Assembly: GCF_024138395.1 (NCBI RefSeq)
Contig: NZ_JAMYDU010000031.1
Location: 1 to 51,736, forward strand
Direction of reading: 5' to 3'
From: Pseudomonas mandelii
GTDB taxonomy: Bacteria; Pseudomonadota; Gammaproteobacteria; Pseudomonadales; Pseudomonadaceae
Length of the DNA stretch: 51,736 nt
Position numbers and translations under genes: made by a program. The notes below the pieces were generated by a model that had not been told where the DNA came from, ran no database searches, and saw only the letters and a program-made list of their open reading frames with translations. Positions 41,940 to 51,736 of this stretch are shown here, in pieces. The number at the start of each line of letters is the position of its first letter. Within the stretch, counting starts at the first letter, position 1.

Positions 41940-43286
41940 ATGAAATCCTATGAAGTCAATTTTGACGGTCTAGTGGGGCCGACCCATAACTACGGCGGCC
42001 TGTCCTACGGCAATGTCGCGTCCCAGAGCAACAGCCAGCAGTCTTCGAACCCGAAGGAAGCCGCGCTGCAAGGCCTGGCGAAGATGAAAGCACTGATGGA
42101 AATGGGCTTTCAGCAAGGCGTTTTGGCGCCACAAGAACGTCCGGACGTAGCCGCGCTGCGCCGCCTGGGTTTCAGCGGTAGCGATGCTCAAGTGATCGAG
42201 CGCGCCGCCAAAGAGGCCATGCCGCTGCTGGTTGCCAATTGCTCGGCGTCGAGCATGTGGGTGGCCAATGCCGCCACGGTCAGCCCGAGCGCCGACACCG
42301 CGGATGGCCGCGTGCATTTCACCGCTGCCAATCTGAACTGCAAATACCACCGCAGCATCGAACACCCGACCACCAGTCGCGTACTGGGGGCGATGTTCGC
42401 CGATCAGAAACACTTCGCTCACCACGCCGCGTTGCCGGCCGTGGCGCAGTTCGGTGACGAAGGCGCGGCCAACCACACCCGTTTCTGCCGTGAATACGGT
42501 GAAGCCGGCGTCGAGTTTTTCGTGTTCGGCCGCAGCGCATTCGACACCCGTTACCCGAATCCGCAGAAGTACCCGGCACGCCAGACTCTTGAAGCGTCAC
42601 AGGCCGTCGCGCGTCTGCACGGTCTGAGCGATGACGGCGTGGTCTATGCCCAGCAGAACCCTTCGGTGATCGATCAGGGTGTGTTCCACAATGACGTAAT
42701 CGCGGTGGGTAACGGCGAAGTGTTGTTCTATCACGAGGACGCCTTCCTCGACACCGAGCAGATGCTCGCTGAACTGCACGGCAAACTCGCAAAAGTCGGT
42801 GGGAAATTTCAGTCGATCTGCGTACCGCGTTCTGCGGTTACTGTAGAAGACGCCGTTCGTTCCTACCTGTTCAATAGCCAGCTGCTGTCGCGTCCTGATG
42901 GCTCCATGCTGTTGATCGTGCCGGAAGAATGCCGTGGCAACGAGCGTGTCTGGCAGTACCTGCAAGGCCTGACCAGCTCTGGCGGCCTGATCCGCGAAGT
43001 AAAAGTTTTCGATCTCAAGCAGAGCATGCAAAACGGCGGTGGCCCGGCTTGCCTGCGGTTACGCGTCGCACTCAACGAAACCGAACTGGCGGCCGTCAAC
43101 CAGGGGGTTATCATGACGGCACCGTTGTACGGCACATTGACCGAATGGGTCGACAAGCACTACCGCGACCGCATGACCGAAAACGATCTCGCGGACCCGC
43201 AATTGCTGCTTGAGTGCCGGACGGCACTGGATGAACTGACGCAAATCCTTAAACTGGGCGCGGTTTATCCATTCCAGATCAATTGA
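41940..43286 (+). CDS. astB: N-succinylarginine dihydrolase
   Basis: A 448-residue enzyme (aruB in PAO1) that converts succinylarginine to succinylornithine, CO2 and ammonia. It belongs to the amidinotransferase-fold family. The N-terminus Y-E-V-N-F-D-G-L-V-G-P-T-H-N-Y-G-G-L-S is the AstB signature, and A-N-L-N-C-K-Y-H-R-S-I-E-H and F-H-N-D-V-I-A-V-G-N-G carry likely catalytic residues. The ATG at 41940 follows GTGGAG. Confidence 0.95.
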   Translation: MKSYEVNFDGLVGPTHNYGGLSYGNVASQSNSQQSSNPKEAALQGLAKMKALMEMGFQQGVLAPQERPDVAALRRLGFSGSDAQVIERAAKEAMPLLVANCSASSMWVANAATVSPSADTADGRVHFTAANLNCKYHRSIEHPTTSRVLGAMFADQKHFAHHAALPAVAQFGDEGAANHTRFCREYGEAGVEFFVFGRSAFDTRYPNPQKYPARQTLEASQAVARLHGLSDDGVVYAQQNPSVIDQGVFHNDVIAVGNGEVLFYHEDAFLDTEQMLAELHGKLAKVGGKFQSICVPRSAVTVEDAVRSYLFNSQLLSRPDGSMLLIVPEECRGNERVWQYLQGLTSSGGLIREVKVFDLKQSMQNGGGPACLRLRVALNETELAAVNQGVIMTAPLYGTLTEWVDKHYRDRMTENDLADPQLLLECRTALDELTQILKLGAVYPFQIN

Positions 43287-43340
43287 ACGTCGGCGCATGA
43301 ATTGAATGCGCCGCGCTATCTCCAGACGAGAGCGTAAAAC

Positions 43341-43631
43341 ATGAGCGATACCCTGCAGCTGATCCTTGAAGACACCGACGGCACGCAACTGGAAACTTCC
43401 TGCACCCGCGTCGCGGTCATGTGGCAAGGCAAAGAGCTGTGGATCCAGCAGGACGGCCGCGGCCAGTTGCTGATCGGCGTAGACGTCGAAGAAGGTGACG
43501 CTGAATACGCAAACCTGCTGCTGCGCCCATTGGCGACTAATCTGGTAAGTCTGCAACTGGAGATGGAACCGGCCGACGTTGGTGATGATGAGGACCACGT
43601 GCACGGCCCGGATTGCAATCACGACCACTAA
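43341..43631 (+). CDS. Small acidic protein with His-rich tail, conserved in the aru operon
   Basis: A 96-residue cytoplasmic protein of mostly beta character (L-W-I-Q-Q-D-G-R-G-Q-L-L-I-G-V-D-V) with a metal-binding-like tail, D-D-E-D-H-V-H-G-P-D-C-N-H-D-H. It sits between astB and astE, where PAO1 also has a small gene (sometimes mislabelled a topoisomerase). Its function is unknown. The tail could hold zinc for the zinc-dependent AstE, which is inference. It ends 12 bases before astE. Confidence 0.85.
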   Translation: MSDTLQLILEDTDGTQLETSCTRVAVMWQGKELWIQQDGRGQLLIGVDVEEGDAEYANLLLRPLATNLVSLQLEMEPADVGDDEDHVHGPDCNHDH

Positions 43632-43643
43632 GGAAACCGCTCT

Positions 43644-44654
43644 ATGCTCGCCCTCGGCAAACTGCTTGAACTGACCCTCGCCGGCCGCGAACCGGCGGAG
43701 AAGACTCAACTGACTGTCGAAGGCGTGCGGATGCGCTGGTTGAGCGAAGGTGCGCTGGAAGTCCGGCCACCTGAGGCTCGCGACAATGGCCTGGACCTGC
43801 TGCTATCGGCTGGCATCCATGGCAACGAAACAGCGCCGATCGAGCTGCTCGATCGCCTGTTGCATGACATCGCCCGCGGTGATTTGAAGCCGTGCGCACG
43901 TATTCTGTTTCTGTTCGGCAACCCCGAGGCTATCCGCCGCGGTGAGCGTTTTATCGAGCAGGACGTCAATCGGCTGTTCAACGGCCGTCACGAACAAACG
44001 AGCGGTTCCGAGGCGTTACGCGCTTGTGAGCTGGAGCGGCTGGCGGCGACTTTTTTCAGCCTGCCGGATCGCAATCGCCTGCATTACGACCTGCACACGG
44101 CGATCCGTGGCTCGAAAATCGAGCAGTTCGCGTTGTACCCCTGGAAAGAAGGCCGTCAGCATTCACGCCTGGAGCTGGCTCGCCTGCGCGCCGCCGGCAT
44201 GGAAGCGGTGCTGCTGCAGAACAAGCCTTCCATCGTCTTCAGCTCCTACACCTACGACAAGCTCGATGCCGAGTCCTTCACCCTGGAGCTGGGCAAAGCC
44301 CGGCCGTTCGGGCAGAACGATGGGGTCAACGTCGACCTTCTTGAAACCCGCCTGAAGCAGATCATCGAAGGCACCGAGCCGCCAATCACCGACGAAGGGC
44401 TGGATGGCTTGCAGTTATTCAGCGTCGCACGGGAAATCATCAAGCACAGCGATAACTTCCGCCTGAACCTGCCGGCAGATATTGAAAACTTTTCGGAGTT
44501 GAAAGTGGGTTATGTGCTGGCCGAGGATATCGCCAATACCCGCTGGGTCATCGAAGAGAAGGGCGCCCGGATCATCTTCCCGAACCCCAAGGTCAAGAAC
44601 GGCCTGCGCGCCGGCATCCTGATCGTGCCGACCACCGACAAAAACCTCGCCTGA
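43644..44654 (+). CDS. astE: Succinylglutamate desuccinylase
   Basis: A 336-residue M14-type zinc enzyme (aruE in PAO1) that cuts succinylglutamate to succinate and glutamate, the last step of the pathway. Zinc ligands are likely H and E in G-I-H-G-N-E-T-A-P-I-E and H in Y-D-L-H-T-A-I-R. AAGGAAA precedes the ATG. A REPIN follows the stop; then the strand changes. Confidence 0.95.
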   Translation: MLALGKLLELTLAGREPAEKTQLTVEGVRMRWLSEGALEVRPPEARDNGLDLLLSAGIHGNETAPIELLDRLLHDIARGDLKPCARILFLFGNPEAIRRGERFIEQDVNRLFNGRHEQTSGSEALRACELERLAATFFSLPDRNRLHYDLHTAIRGSKIEQFALYPWKEGRQHSRLELARLRAAGMEAVLLQNKPSIVFSSYTYDKLDAESFTLELGKARPFGQNDGVNVDLLETRLKQIIEGTEPPITDEGLDGLQLFSVAREIIKHSDNFRLNLPADIENFSELKVGYVLAEDIANTRWVIEEKGARIIFPNPKVKNGLRAGILIVPTTDKNLA

Positions 44655-44681
44655 CCCTGATCTCTGGCCCGACATAAATCC

Positions 44682-44773
44682 TTGTGGGAGCGGGCTTGCC
44701 CGCGATAACGGACTGTCAGTCGATAACTAGGGTGACTGACACACCGCTATCGCGGGCAAGCCCGCTCCCACAG
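44682..44773. repeat. REPIN
   Basis: TTGTGGGAGCGGGCTTGCCC-GCGATAACGG and its near-complement, with an extra TGTCAGTC/GACTGACA stem inside. It separates the convergent astE and ribH genes. Confidence 0.9.
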
Positions 44774-44782
44774 GTTTTGTGT

Positions 44783-45292
44783 TTAGACCGCTACCGCGCG
44801 GGGTTCGCTGCGACGCAACGCACGCATTTTGTGCAGTGTATCCGCGCAAGTCTTCGCCGCTTCCTGACCTTTATGCACGAAATGCTCGAAGAAGAATTTC
44901 TGATGCTCTTCGCCGGCATGGAAGTGGTGTGGGGTCAAAACCACCGAGAACACCGGTACTTCAGTTTCCAGCTGAACCTGCATCAGGCCGCTGATCACCG
45001 ACTGAGCGACGAATTCGTGGCGATAGATGCCGCCGTCGACCACCAGGCCCGCCGCGACGATGCCGGCATAACGGCCGGACTTGGCCAGCAGTTTGGCGTG
45101 TAGCGGAATTTCAAAGGCGCCGCCGACTTCGAAGAAATCGATGTCCGACTCCTGATAACCCTGAGCAATCATTTCGGCGACGAAGCCTTTACGGCTCTGA
45201 TCGACGATTTCCTTGTGCCAGCAGGCCTGGATGAACGCGACGCGCTCGCCCTGATGGTTTTTGCTTTTGCTATCGATTGCGGTGGGTTGCAT
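44783..45292 (-). CDS. ribH: 6,7-dimethyl-8-ribityllumazine synthase, RibH2 type
   Basis: Lumazine synthase makes the direct precursor of riboflavin. This 169-residue protein has G-A-F-E-I-P-L-H-A-K, V-V-D-G-G-I-Y-R-H-E-F-V and V-V-L-T-P-H-H-F-H-x3-E-H. These match the RibH2 (type II, decameric) class known from Brucella rather than the housekeeping RibH. AGGAG precedes the ATG at 45292 and lies inside a hairpin. The gene is under an FMN riboswitch, so it is probably made when FMN is low. In PAO1 the astE-alaS gap, as I recall it, lacks this gene. Confidence 0.9.
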   Translation of the reverse strand: MQPTAIDSKSKNHQGERVAFIQACWHKEIVDQSRKGFVAEMIAQGYQESDIDFFEVGGAFEIPLHAKLLAKSGRYAGIVAAGLVVDGGIYRHEFVAQSVISGLMQVQLETEVPVFSVVLTPHHFHAGEEHQKFFFEHFVHKGQEAAKTCADTLHKMRALRRSEPRAVAV

Positions 45293-45301
45293 GTTCTGAC
45301 T

Positions 45302-45322
45302 CCTGTTTGTGTGAAAAACAGG
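45302..45322 (-). promoter_or_regulatory. Hairpin over the ribH Shine-Dalgarno sequence
   Basis: On the minus strand CCTGTTT-TTCACAC-AAACAGG forms a 7-base stem whose right arm includes AGG of the AGGAG ribosome site. This suggests the riboswitch acts on translation. Confidence 0.6.
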
Positions 45323-45407
45323 GCGTTATGAATCGAATGGGATTTAAGGGTACGCAGGCACAAGTGCTTGCGGACGGCGCTTTGGTACAGAGCCTAGGCG
45401 GCGCCAA

Positions 45408-45576
45408 TCCCGTTCTCTCTTCATCCGGACTATGACCGTCGGCCCCGGGATCACACCGGGTCTGCTGACCTTGCCGTCATCACGGCCATTGCCGTGCCTG
45501 TCGCCAAGCGCTCGCGGGCTATGCGCATTGCGCGCAATTACCGCCGGTGGGGAGTTACACCCCGCCCTGAGAACGT
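45408..45576 (-). promoter_or_regulatory. FMN riboswitch (RFN element)
   Basis: Minus-strand blocks match the RFN consensus in order: TCAGGGCGGGGTG...CTCCCCACCGGCGGTA, AGCCCGCGAGCG, GGTCAGCAGACCCGGTG, and GCCGACGGTCATAGTCCGGA followed by TGAAGAGAGAACGG. It lies about 115 bases upstream of ribH on the same strand. Confidence 0.95.
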
Positions 45577-45774
45577 TTTGCCGCCAGATTGTTTGGCGGC
45601 GAAGCGTTTTTAACACATATTTCTTACCTGTGCATTGCTGCTATCTGATGATTGTTATCGACTTTTCCGTTGGCATAACCAGTCTTTTCCTGGAACAAGG
45701 CTTGATTATTCGCCGACATGACCGCAGTAATTCCATTCCCAAAGGGAATTTCCCTGCTTACCGAGGCCAGATTC

Positions 45775-46779
45775 ATGAGCGTTATCGATCTTCGCAGCGA
45801 CACCGTCACCCAACCGACCGCAGGGATGCTCGACGCGATGGCCAATGCGGCCACCGGTGACGACGTTTATGGCGAAGATCCGACGGTCAACCGACTGGAA
45901 GCGGAACTGGCAAAACGACTGGGTTTTGCCCAGGCACTGTTCGTGCCGACAGGCACCATGAGCAACTTGCTGGGCTTGATGGCCCACTGCGATCGCGGTG
46001 ACGAATACATTGTCGGGCAACAGGCCCACACCTATAAGTACGAAGGTGGCGGCGCGGCAGTGCTCGGCTCGATCCAGCCACAGCCGCTGGAAGTCCAGGC
46101 CGATGGTTCGCTGGACTTGGCGCAGGTCGCCGCCGCGATCAAACCGGATGACTTCCACTTCGCCCGCACTCGTTTGCTGGCGCTGGAAAACACCATGCAG
46201 GGCAAGGTTCTGCCGCTGGAGTACCTGGCCCAGGCTCGTCGTTTTACACGTGAAAACGGCCTGGCGCTGCATCTGGATGGCGCTCGCCTCTACAACGCGG
46301 CAGTCAAGCTGGGTGTCGATGCCCGGGAGATCACTCAGCATTTCGATTCGGTTTCGGTTTGCCTGTCCAAAGGCCTGGGCGCGCCGATCGGTTCGGTGCT
46401 GTGCGGCTCGGCCGAGTTGATTGCCAAGGCGCGGCGTCTGCGCAAGATGGTCGGCGGCGGCATGCGCCAGGCCGGAATTCTCGCCGCGGCCGGGCTTTAT
46501 GCGCTGGATAACAATATTCAGCGCTTGGCCGATGACCATGCCAACGCACAATGGCTGGCCGAAGGTCTGCGCGTGGCGGGTTATGAGGTCGAGCCGGTGC
46601 AGACCAATATGGTTTACGTGCAGATGGGCGACAAGGCCGAAGCGCTCAAGGCCTTTGCCGCGACACGCGGGATCAAGCTCAGCGCTGCCGGTCGTCTGCG
46701 AATGGTCACGCACATGGACGTCAGCCGTGCGCAAATCGAGCAAGTGGTCGCCACATTTGCCGACTTTTCTCACAACTGA
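45775..46779 (+). CDS. ltaE: Low-specificity L-threonine aldolase
   Basis: A 334-residue PLP enzyme that splits threonine or allo-threonine to glycine and acetaldehyde. It has the family N-terminus I-D-L-R-S-D-T-V-T-Q-P-T, D-D-V-Y-G-E-D-P, the aspartate in L-H-L-D-G-A-R-L, and PLP lysine K199 in V-C-L-S-K-G-L-G-A-P. The ATG at 45775 follows CGAGG; an in-frame start 57 bases upstream is unlikely because the conserved protein starts at M-S-V-I-D-L. It is divergent from the riboswitch-ribH unit. Confidence 0.93.
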   Translation: MSVIDLRSDTVTQPTAGMLDAMANAATGDDVYGEDPTVNRLEAELAKRLGFAQALFVPTGTMSNLLGLMAHCDRGDEYIVGQQAHTYKYEGGGAAVLGSIQPQPLEVQADGSLDLAQVAAAIKPDDFHFARTRLLALENTMQGKVLPLEYLAQARRFTRENGLALHLDGARLYNAAVKLGVDAREITQHFDSVSVCLSKGLGAPIGSVLCGSAELIAKARRLRKMVGGGMRQAGILAAAGLYALDNNIQRLADDHANAQWLAEGLRVAGYEVEPVQTNMVYVQMGDKAEALKAFAATRGIKLSAAGRLRMVTHMDVSRAQIEQVVATFADFSHN

Positions 46780-46801
46780 CCGTGTTAGCCGTCCAATTGA
46801 C

Positions 46802-46820
46802 TGTTTGTAACGTACAAACA
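46802..46820. promoter_or_regulatory. Perfect palindrome upstream of the alaS promoter
   Basis: TGTTTGTA-ACG-TACAAACA has 8-base perfect arms. It lies 26 bases upstream of the -10-like TATAAT and has no T-run, so an operator fits better than a terminator. Confidence 0.5.
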
Positions 46821-46845
46821 CGCTGTACCTAGTCACTAACGCCGA

Positions 46846-46851
46846 TATAAT
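46846..46851 (+). promoter_or_regulatory. -10 element of a likely alaS promoter
   Basis: TATAAT is a perfect -10 hexamer 75 bases before the alaS start; the -35 region (about 46823-46829, CTGTACC) is weak. Confidence 0.55.
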
Positions 46852-46925
46852 GCGGCCCTTTGCCGTCGCTTCGTCTGTTGACGTTTCGCACAGGCCTTTG
46901 GCCGCAGCCTCCGTGGAAGAACCTA

Positions 46926-49550
<2,625 letters not shown>

Positions 49551-49640
49551 GGCCGTGTGCCTGGCCCGCGGTCTAGTGGCGGGCCAGAACGCTGTTTGAG
49601 TGATTATTGGGCGCCCTTCATGGGCAGAGGCGGCTTTGAA

Positions 49641-50882
49641 ATGGCTTTGATCGTACAGAAATTTGGAGGCACCTCAGTCGGCACTGTCGAGAGAATCGAG
49701 CAGGTCGCCGACAAGGTTAAGAAATTCCGCGATGCGGGCGATGACCTGGTGGTTGTGCTGTCTGCAATGAGCGGCGAAACCAACCGTCTGATCGATCTGG
49801 CCAAGCAAATCAGTGGCGACGGCCAGCCGGTTCCTCGTGAGCTGGATGTGATCGTATCCACCGGTGAGCAGGTGACGATTGCGCTGTTGGCCATGGCGCT
49901 GATCAAGCGCGGCGTGCCAGCGGTGTCGTACACCGGCAATCAGGTACGGATTCTGACGGATAGCGCGCACAATAAAGCGCGTATCTTGCAGATTGATGAC
50001 CAGAAGATTCGCGGCGACCTGAAGGCCGGTCGTGTGGTGGTTGTCGCCGGTTTCCAGGGCGTCGACGAGCACGGCAATATCACCACCCTCGGTCGTGGCG
50101 GTTCCGACACCACCGGCGTGGCGCTGGCGGCAGCCTTGAAGGCTGACGAATGCCAGATCTACACCGACGTCGACGGCGTCTACACCACCGACCCGCGTGT
50201 GGTGTCCGTGGCTCAGCGCCTGGACAAGATCACCTTTGAAGAGATGCTGGAAATGGCCAGCCTCGGTTCCAAGGTGTTGCAGATCCGTGCGGTGGAATTC
50301 GCCGGCAAGTACAACGTTCCGCTGCGCGTACTGCACAGCTTCAAGGAGGGTCCGGGCACCCTCATTACTATTGATGAAGAGGAAACCATGGAACAGCCGA
50401 TCATTTCCGGCATCGCTTTCAACCGCGATGAAGCCAAGCTGACCATCCGTGGCGTGCCAGACACCCCGGGCGTGGCGTTCAAGATTCTCGGCCCGATCAG
50501 TGCCGCGAACATCGAAGTCGACATGATCGTGCAGAACGTTGCGCACGATAACACCACCGACTTCACCTTCACCGTGCACCGCAACGACTTCCAGGCTGCG
50601 CAAACCGTGCTGGAAAACACTGCTCGCGAGATCGGTGCCCGGGAAGTCATTGGCGACACCAAGATTGCCAAGGTCTCGATCGTCGGCGTCGGCATGCGCT
50701 CCCACGCAGGCGTGGCCAGCCGTATGTTCGAATCCCTGGCGAAAGAGAGCATCAACATTCAGATGATCTCGACTTCGGAAATCAAGGTGTCCGTGGTGAT
50801 CGAAGAGAAGTATCTGGAACTGGCTGTGCGCGCGCTGCACACGGCGTTCGAACTGGATGCGCCGGTCCGACAGGGCGAGTAA
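49641..50882 (+). CDS. lysC: Aspartate kinase
   Basis: A 413-residue aspartokinase that phosphorylates aspartate in the first step of lysine, threonine and methionine synthesis. The kinase domain starts I-V-Q-K-F-G-G-T-S-V-G and has G-R-G-G-S-D-T-T-G-V-A. Two ACT domains follow (about 265-413), the usual site of lysine/threonine feedback. The ATG at 49641 follows GAGGCGG. An internal in-frame ATG with its own ribosome site lies at 50388. A strong terminator follows. Confidence 0.96.
   Translation: MALIVQKFGGTSVGTVERIEQVADKVKKFRDAGDDLVVVLSAMSGETNRLIDLAKQISGDGQPVPRELDVIVSTGEQVTIALLAMALIKRGVPAVSYTGNQVRILTDSAHNKARILQIDDQKIRGDLKAGRVVVVAGFQGVDEHGNITTLGRGGSDTTGVALAAALKADECQIYTDVDGVYTTDPRVVSVAQRLDKITFEEMLEMASLGSKVLQIRAVEFAGKYNVPLRVLHSFKEGPGTLITIDEEETMEQPIISGIAFNRDEAKLTIRGVPDTPGVAFKILGPISAANIEVDMIVQNVAHDNTTDFTFTVHRNDFQAAQTVLENTAREIGAREVIGDTKIAKVSIVGVGMRSHAGVASRMFESLAKESINIQMISTSEIKVSVVIEEKYLELAVRALHTAFELDAPVRQGE
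50388..50882 (+). CDS. lysC: Probable internally started aspartate kinase beta subunit
   Basis: In frame with lysC, codon 250 is an ATG preceded by GAAGAGGAAACC, a strong ribosome site. It would give a 164-residue protein of just the two ACT domains (M-E-Q-P-I-I-S-G-I-A-F...). Alpha2-beta2 aspartokinases made this way are known in Bacillus and Corynebacterium. For this gene it is an inference from sequence. Confidence 0.6.
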   Translation: MEQPIISGIAFNRDEAKLTIRGVPDTPGVAFKILGPISAANIEVDMIVQNVAHDNTTDFTFTVHRNDFQAAQTVLENTAREIGAREVIGDTKIAKVSIVGVGMRSHAGVASRMFESLAKESINIQMISTSEIKVSVVIEEKYLELAVRALHTAFELDAPVRQGE

Positions 50883-50893
50883 TGCGTTTCCCC

Positions 50894-50927
50894 AAGGGCG
50901 CGGTCTGACCGCGCCCTTCGTTTTTTT
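50894..50927 (+). terminator. Rho-independent terminator of lysC
   Basis: AAGGGCGCGGTC-TGACCGCGCCCTT forms a long GC stem followed by CG and seven T residues. Confidence 0.93.
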
Positions 50928-51068
50928 GAATGGCGCGTACCAAAACTGTTCTTTTGCTCGCGCTAGTCAATACTCAGGCATGTAGGGCTGCGACCGTTCT
51001 GGTTGTAGGTCGAATGCCTTTTTTTTGCAGACTGTTGTCCCTGAAATGAAATGCGTGAGGAGATAGGT

Positions 51069-51257
51069 ATGCTGATTCTGACTCGTCGGTGCGCAGAAAG
51101 CCTGATTATTGGTGATGGCGAAATCACTGTGACCGTGCTCGGCGTTAAAGGAAATCAAGTGCGTATCGGTGTCAACGCCCCGAAAGAGGTTGCTGTGCAT
51201 CGTGAGGAAATTTACCTGCGTATAAAGAAAGAGAAGGACGAAGAACCAAGCCATTAA
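51069..51257 (+). CDS. rsmA: Carbon storage regulator RsmA/CsrA
   Basis: A 62-residue RNA-binding protein that binds GGA motifs in mRNA leaders and represses translation in the Gac/Rsm cascade. It has the CsrA core M-L-I-L-T-R-R, G-E-I-T-V-T-V-L-G-V-K-G-N-Q-V-R-I-G-V and the RNA-contacting V-A-V-H-R-E-E-I-Y. GAGGAGATAGGT gives a strong ribosome site that itself contains GGA, compatible with autoregulation. Its place between lysC and the tRNA cluster is as in PAO1. Confidence 0.96.
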   Translation: MLILTRRCAESLIIGDGEITVTVLGVKGNQVRIGVNAPKEVAVHREEIYLRIKKEKDEEPSH

Positions 51258-51277
51258 TTTTTATCGTTTTTTATGTT

Positions 51278-51305
51278 TGCAAACGGGGAAAAGGTTGGTT
51301 AAGAT
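51278..51305 (+). promoter_or_regulatory. Likely promoter of tRNA-Ser
   Basis: TTGCAA, 16-base spacer, TAAGAT, then a GC-rich ACGCCCCG discriminator; the tRNA begins 14 bases later. Confidence 0.5.
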
Positions 51306-51319
51306 ACGCCCCGTGTTGC

Positions 51320-51410
51320 GGAGAGCTGGCCGAGTGGCCGAAGGCGCTCCCCTGCTAAGGGAGTACACCTCAAAAGGGTGTCGGGGGTTCGAATCCCCCG
51401 TTCTCCGCCA
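51320..51410 (+). tRNA. tRNA-Ser (anticodon GCT)
   Basis: A 91-base class II tRNA including encoded CCA. The acceptor stem GGAGAGC pairs with GTTCTCC, the anticodon GCT is at 51354-51356 in loop CTGCTAA, a long variable arm is present, and the T-arm is GGGGGTTCGAATCCCCC. Confidence 0.95.
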
Positions 51411-51475
51411 TTATTTGCGTAGTACGTTGTAATCTGGCTTCTTCGGTAAGTTGTTGAAATTACTAGAAAAAGTGC

Positions 51476-51503
51476 TTTACAAAAAGATTCAATGGCCTAT
51501 AAT
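51476..51503 (+). promoter_or_regulatory. Promoter of the tRNA-Arg genes
   Basis: TTTACA, 16-base spacer, perfect TATAAT, then GCGCGGC, a GC-rich discriminator typical of stringently controlled stable-RNA promoters. Confidence 0.75.
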
Positions 51504-51517
51504 GCGCGGCAACAAAT

Positions 51518-51594
51518 GCACTCGTAGCTCAGCTGGATAGAGTACTCGGCTACGAACCGAGCGGTCACAGGTTCGAATCCTGTCGAGTGCACCA
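51518..51594 (+). tRNA. tRNA-Arg (anticodon ACG)
   Basis: A 77-base tRNA including CCA. Acceptor GCACTCG pairs with CGAGTGC, anticodon ACG lies in loop CTACGAA, and the T-arm is CACAGGTTCGAATCCTGTC... It should read CGN codons after A34 is changed to inosine. Confidence 0.95.
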
Positions 51595-51665
51595 TTTAAG
51601 AGTTGTTTGCAGTAATGTGAATAACTTGGCTTCAACCAGTTGTGATCTGGTATAAAAACACAAAT

Positions 51666-51736
51666 GCACTCGTAGCTCAGCTGGATAGAGTACTCGGCTA
51701 CGAACCGAGCGGTCACAGGTTCGAATCCTGTCGAGT
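51666..51736 (+). tRNA. tRNA-Arg (anticodon ACG), second copy, cut by the right edge
   Basis: Identical to the first copy over the 71 bases present; the acceptor 3' end lies beyond the window. The bases just upstream (ACAAAT) are also shared with copy 1. Confidence 0.93.

Overview
The window looks like a chromosome segment of a Pseudomonas fluorescens-group bacterium. Three things point there: high-GC coding sequence; many copies of Pseudomonas REP/REPIN palindromes of the type GCGGGCAAGCCTCGCTCCTAC; and the gene order acs - aotJQMOP - argR - aruCFGDB - small gene - aruE - ltaE - alaS - lysC - rsmA - tRNA-Ser - tRNA-Arg, which from memory is the order in P. aeruginosa PAO1. No computation was run. 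All calls come from reading the sequence and translated proteins.

Layout. 1-11.7 kb is a mosaic of ordinary and variable genes: a PepSY protein, periplasmic glycerophosphodiesterase, a DUF2025-type protein, a LysR regulator divergent from a glutamine-amidotransferase-like/monooxygenase pair, a TetR regulator divergent from a metallo-beta-lactamase-fold hydrolase with two matching operators between them, two small XRE-type proteins behind a CTGT-N8-ACAG box, the GH3 glucosidase BglX, and an AraC regulator divergent from a TauE/SafE permease. 11.8-17.6 kb is an accessory island: a DUF6933-like protein, a zinc-finger protein of unknown function, a type IV restriction pair (McrB/McrC), and a BRO-N phage antirepressor whose leader has the features of a C4-type antisense RNA. 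17.7-20.4 kb holds nrdB (with no nrdA beside it) and two small exported proteins, one made of four D-G-x-D repeats.

20.7-45 kb is an arginine/acetate block. Acs activates acetate. AotJQMP imports arginine/ornithine, and AotO is an M14 peptidase-like protein in the same operon. ArgR is the AraC/GlxA-type arginine regulator. AruC, AruF/AruG, AstD, AstB and AstE form the arginine succinyltransferase pathway from arginine to glutamate and succinate. Sequences matching the ArgR half-site TGTCGC-N8-AA lie upstream of both aotJ and aruC. A 7.6-kb gene for a 2,536-residue toxin/effector-like protein with five tandem ~300-residue leucine-rich modules sits between argR and aruC.

44.8-51.7 kb contains a second-type lumazine synthase (RibH2 class) under an FMN riboswitch with a hairpin over its Shine-Dalgarno sequence, then ltaE, alaS, lysC (with a likely internal start for a beta subunit), rsmA/csrA, tRNA-Ser(GCT) and two tRNA-Arg(ACG) copies, the last cut by the window edge.

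The most noteworthy items are the giant LRR protein, which lacks a recognisable NEL ubiquitin-ligase end; the C4-like RNA/antirepressor unit beside McrBC; the zinc-finger gene divergent from McrBC; and the paired TetR operators.
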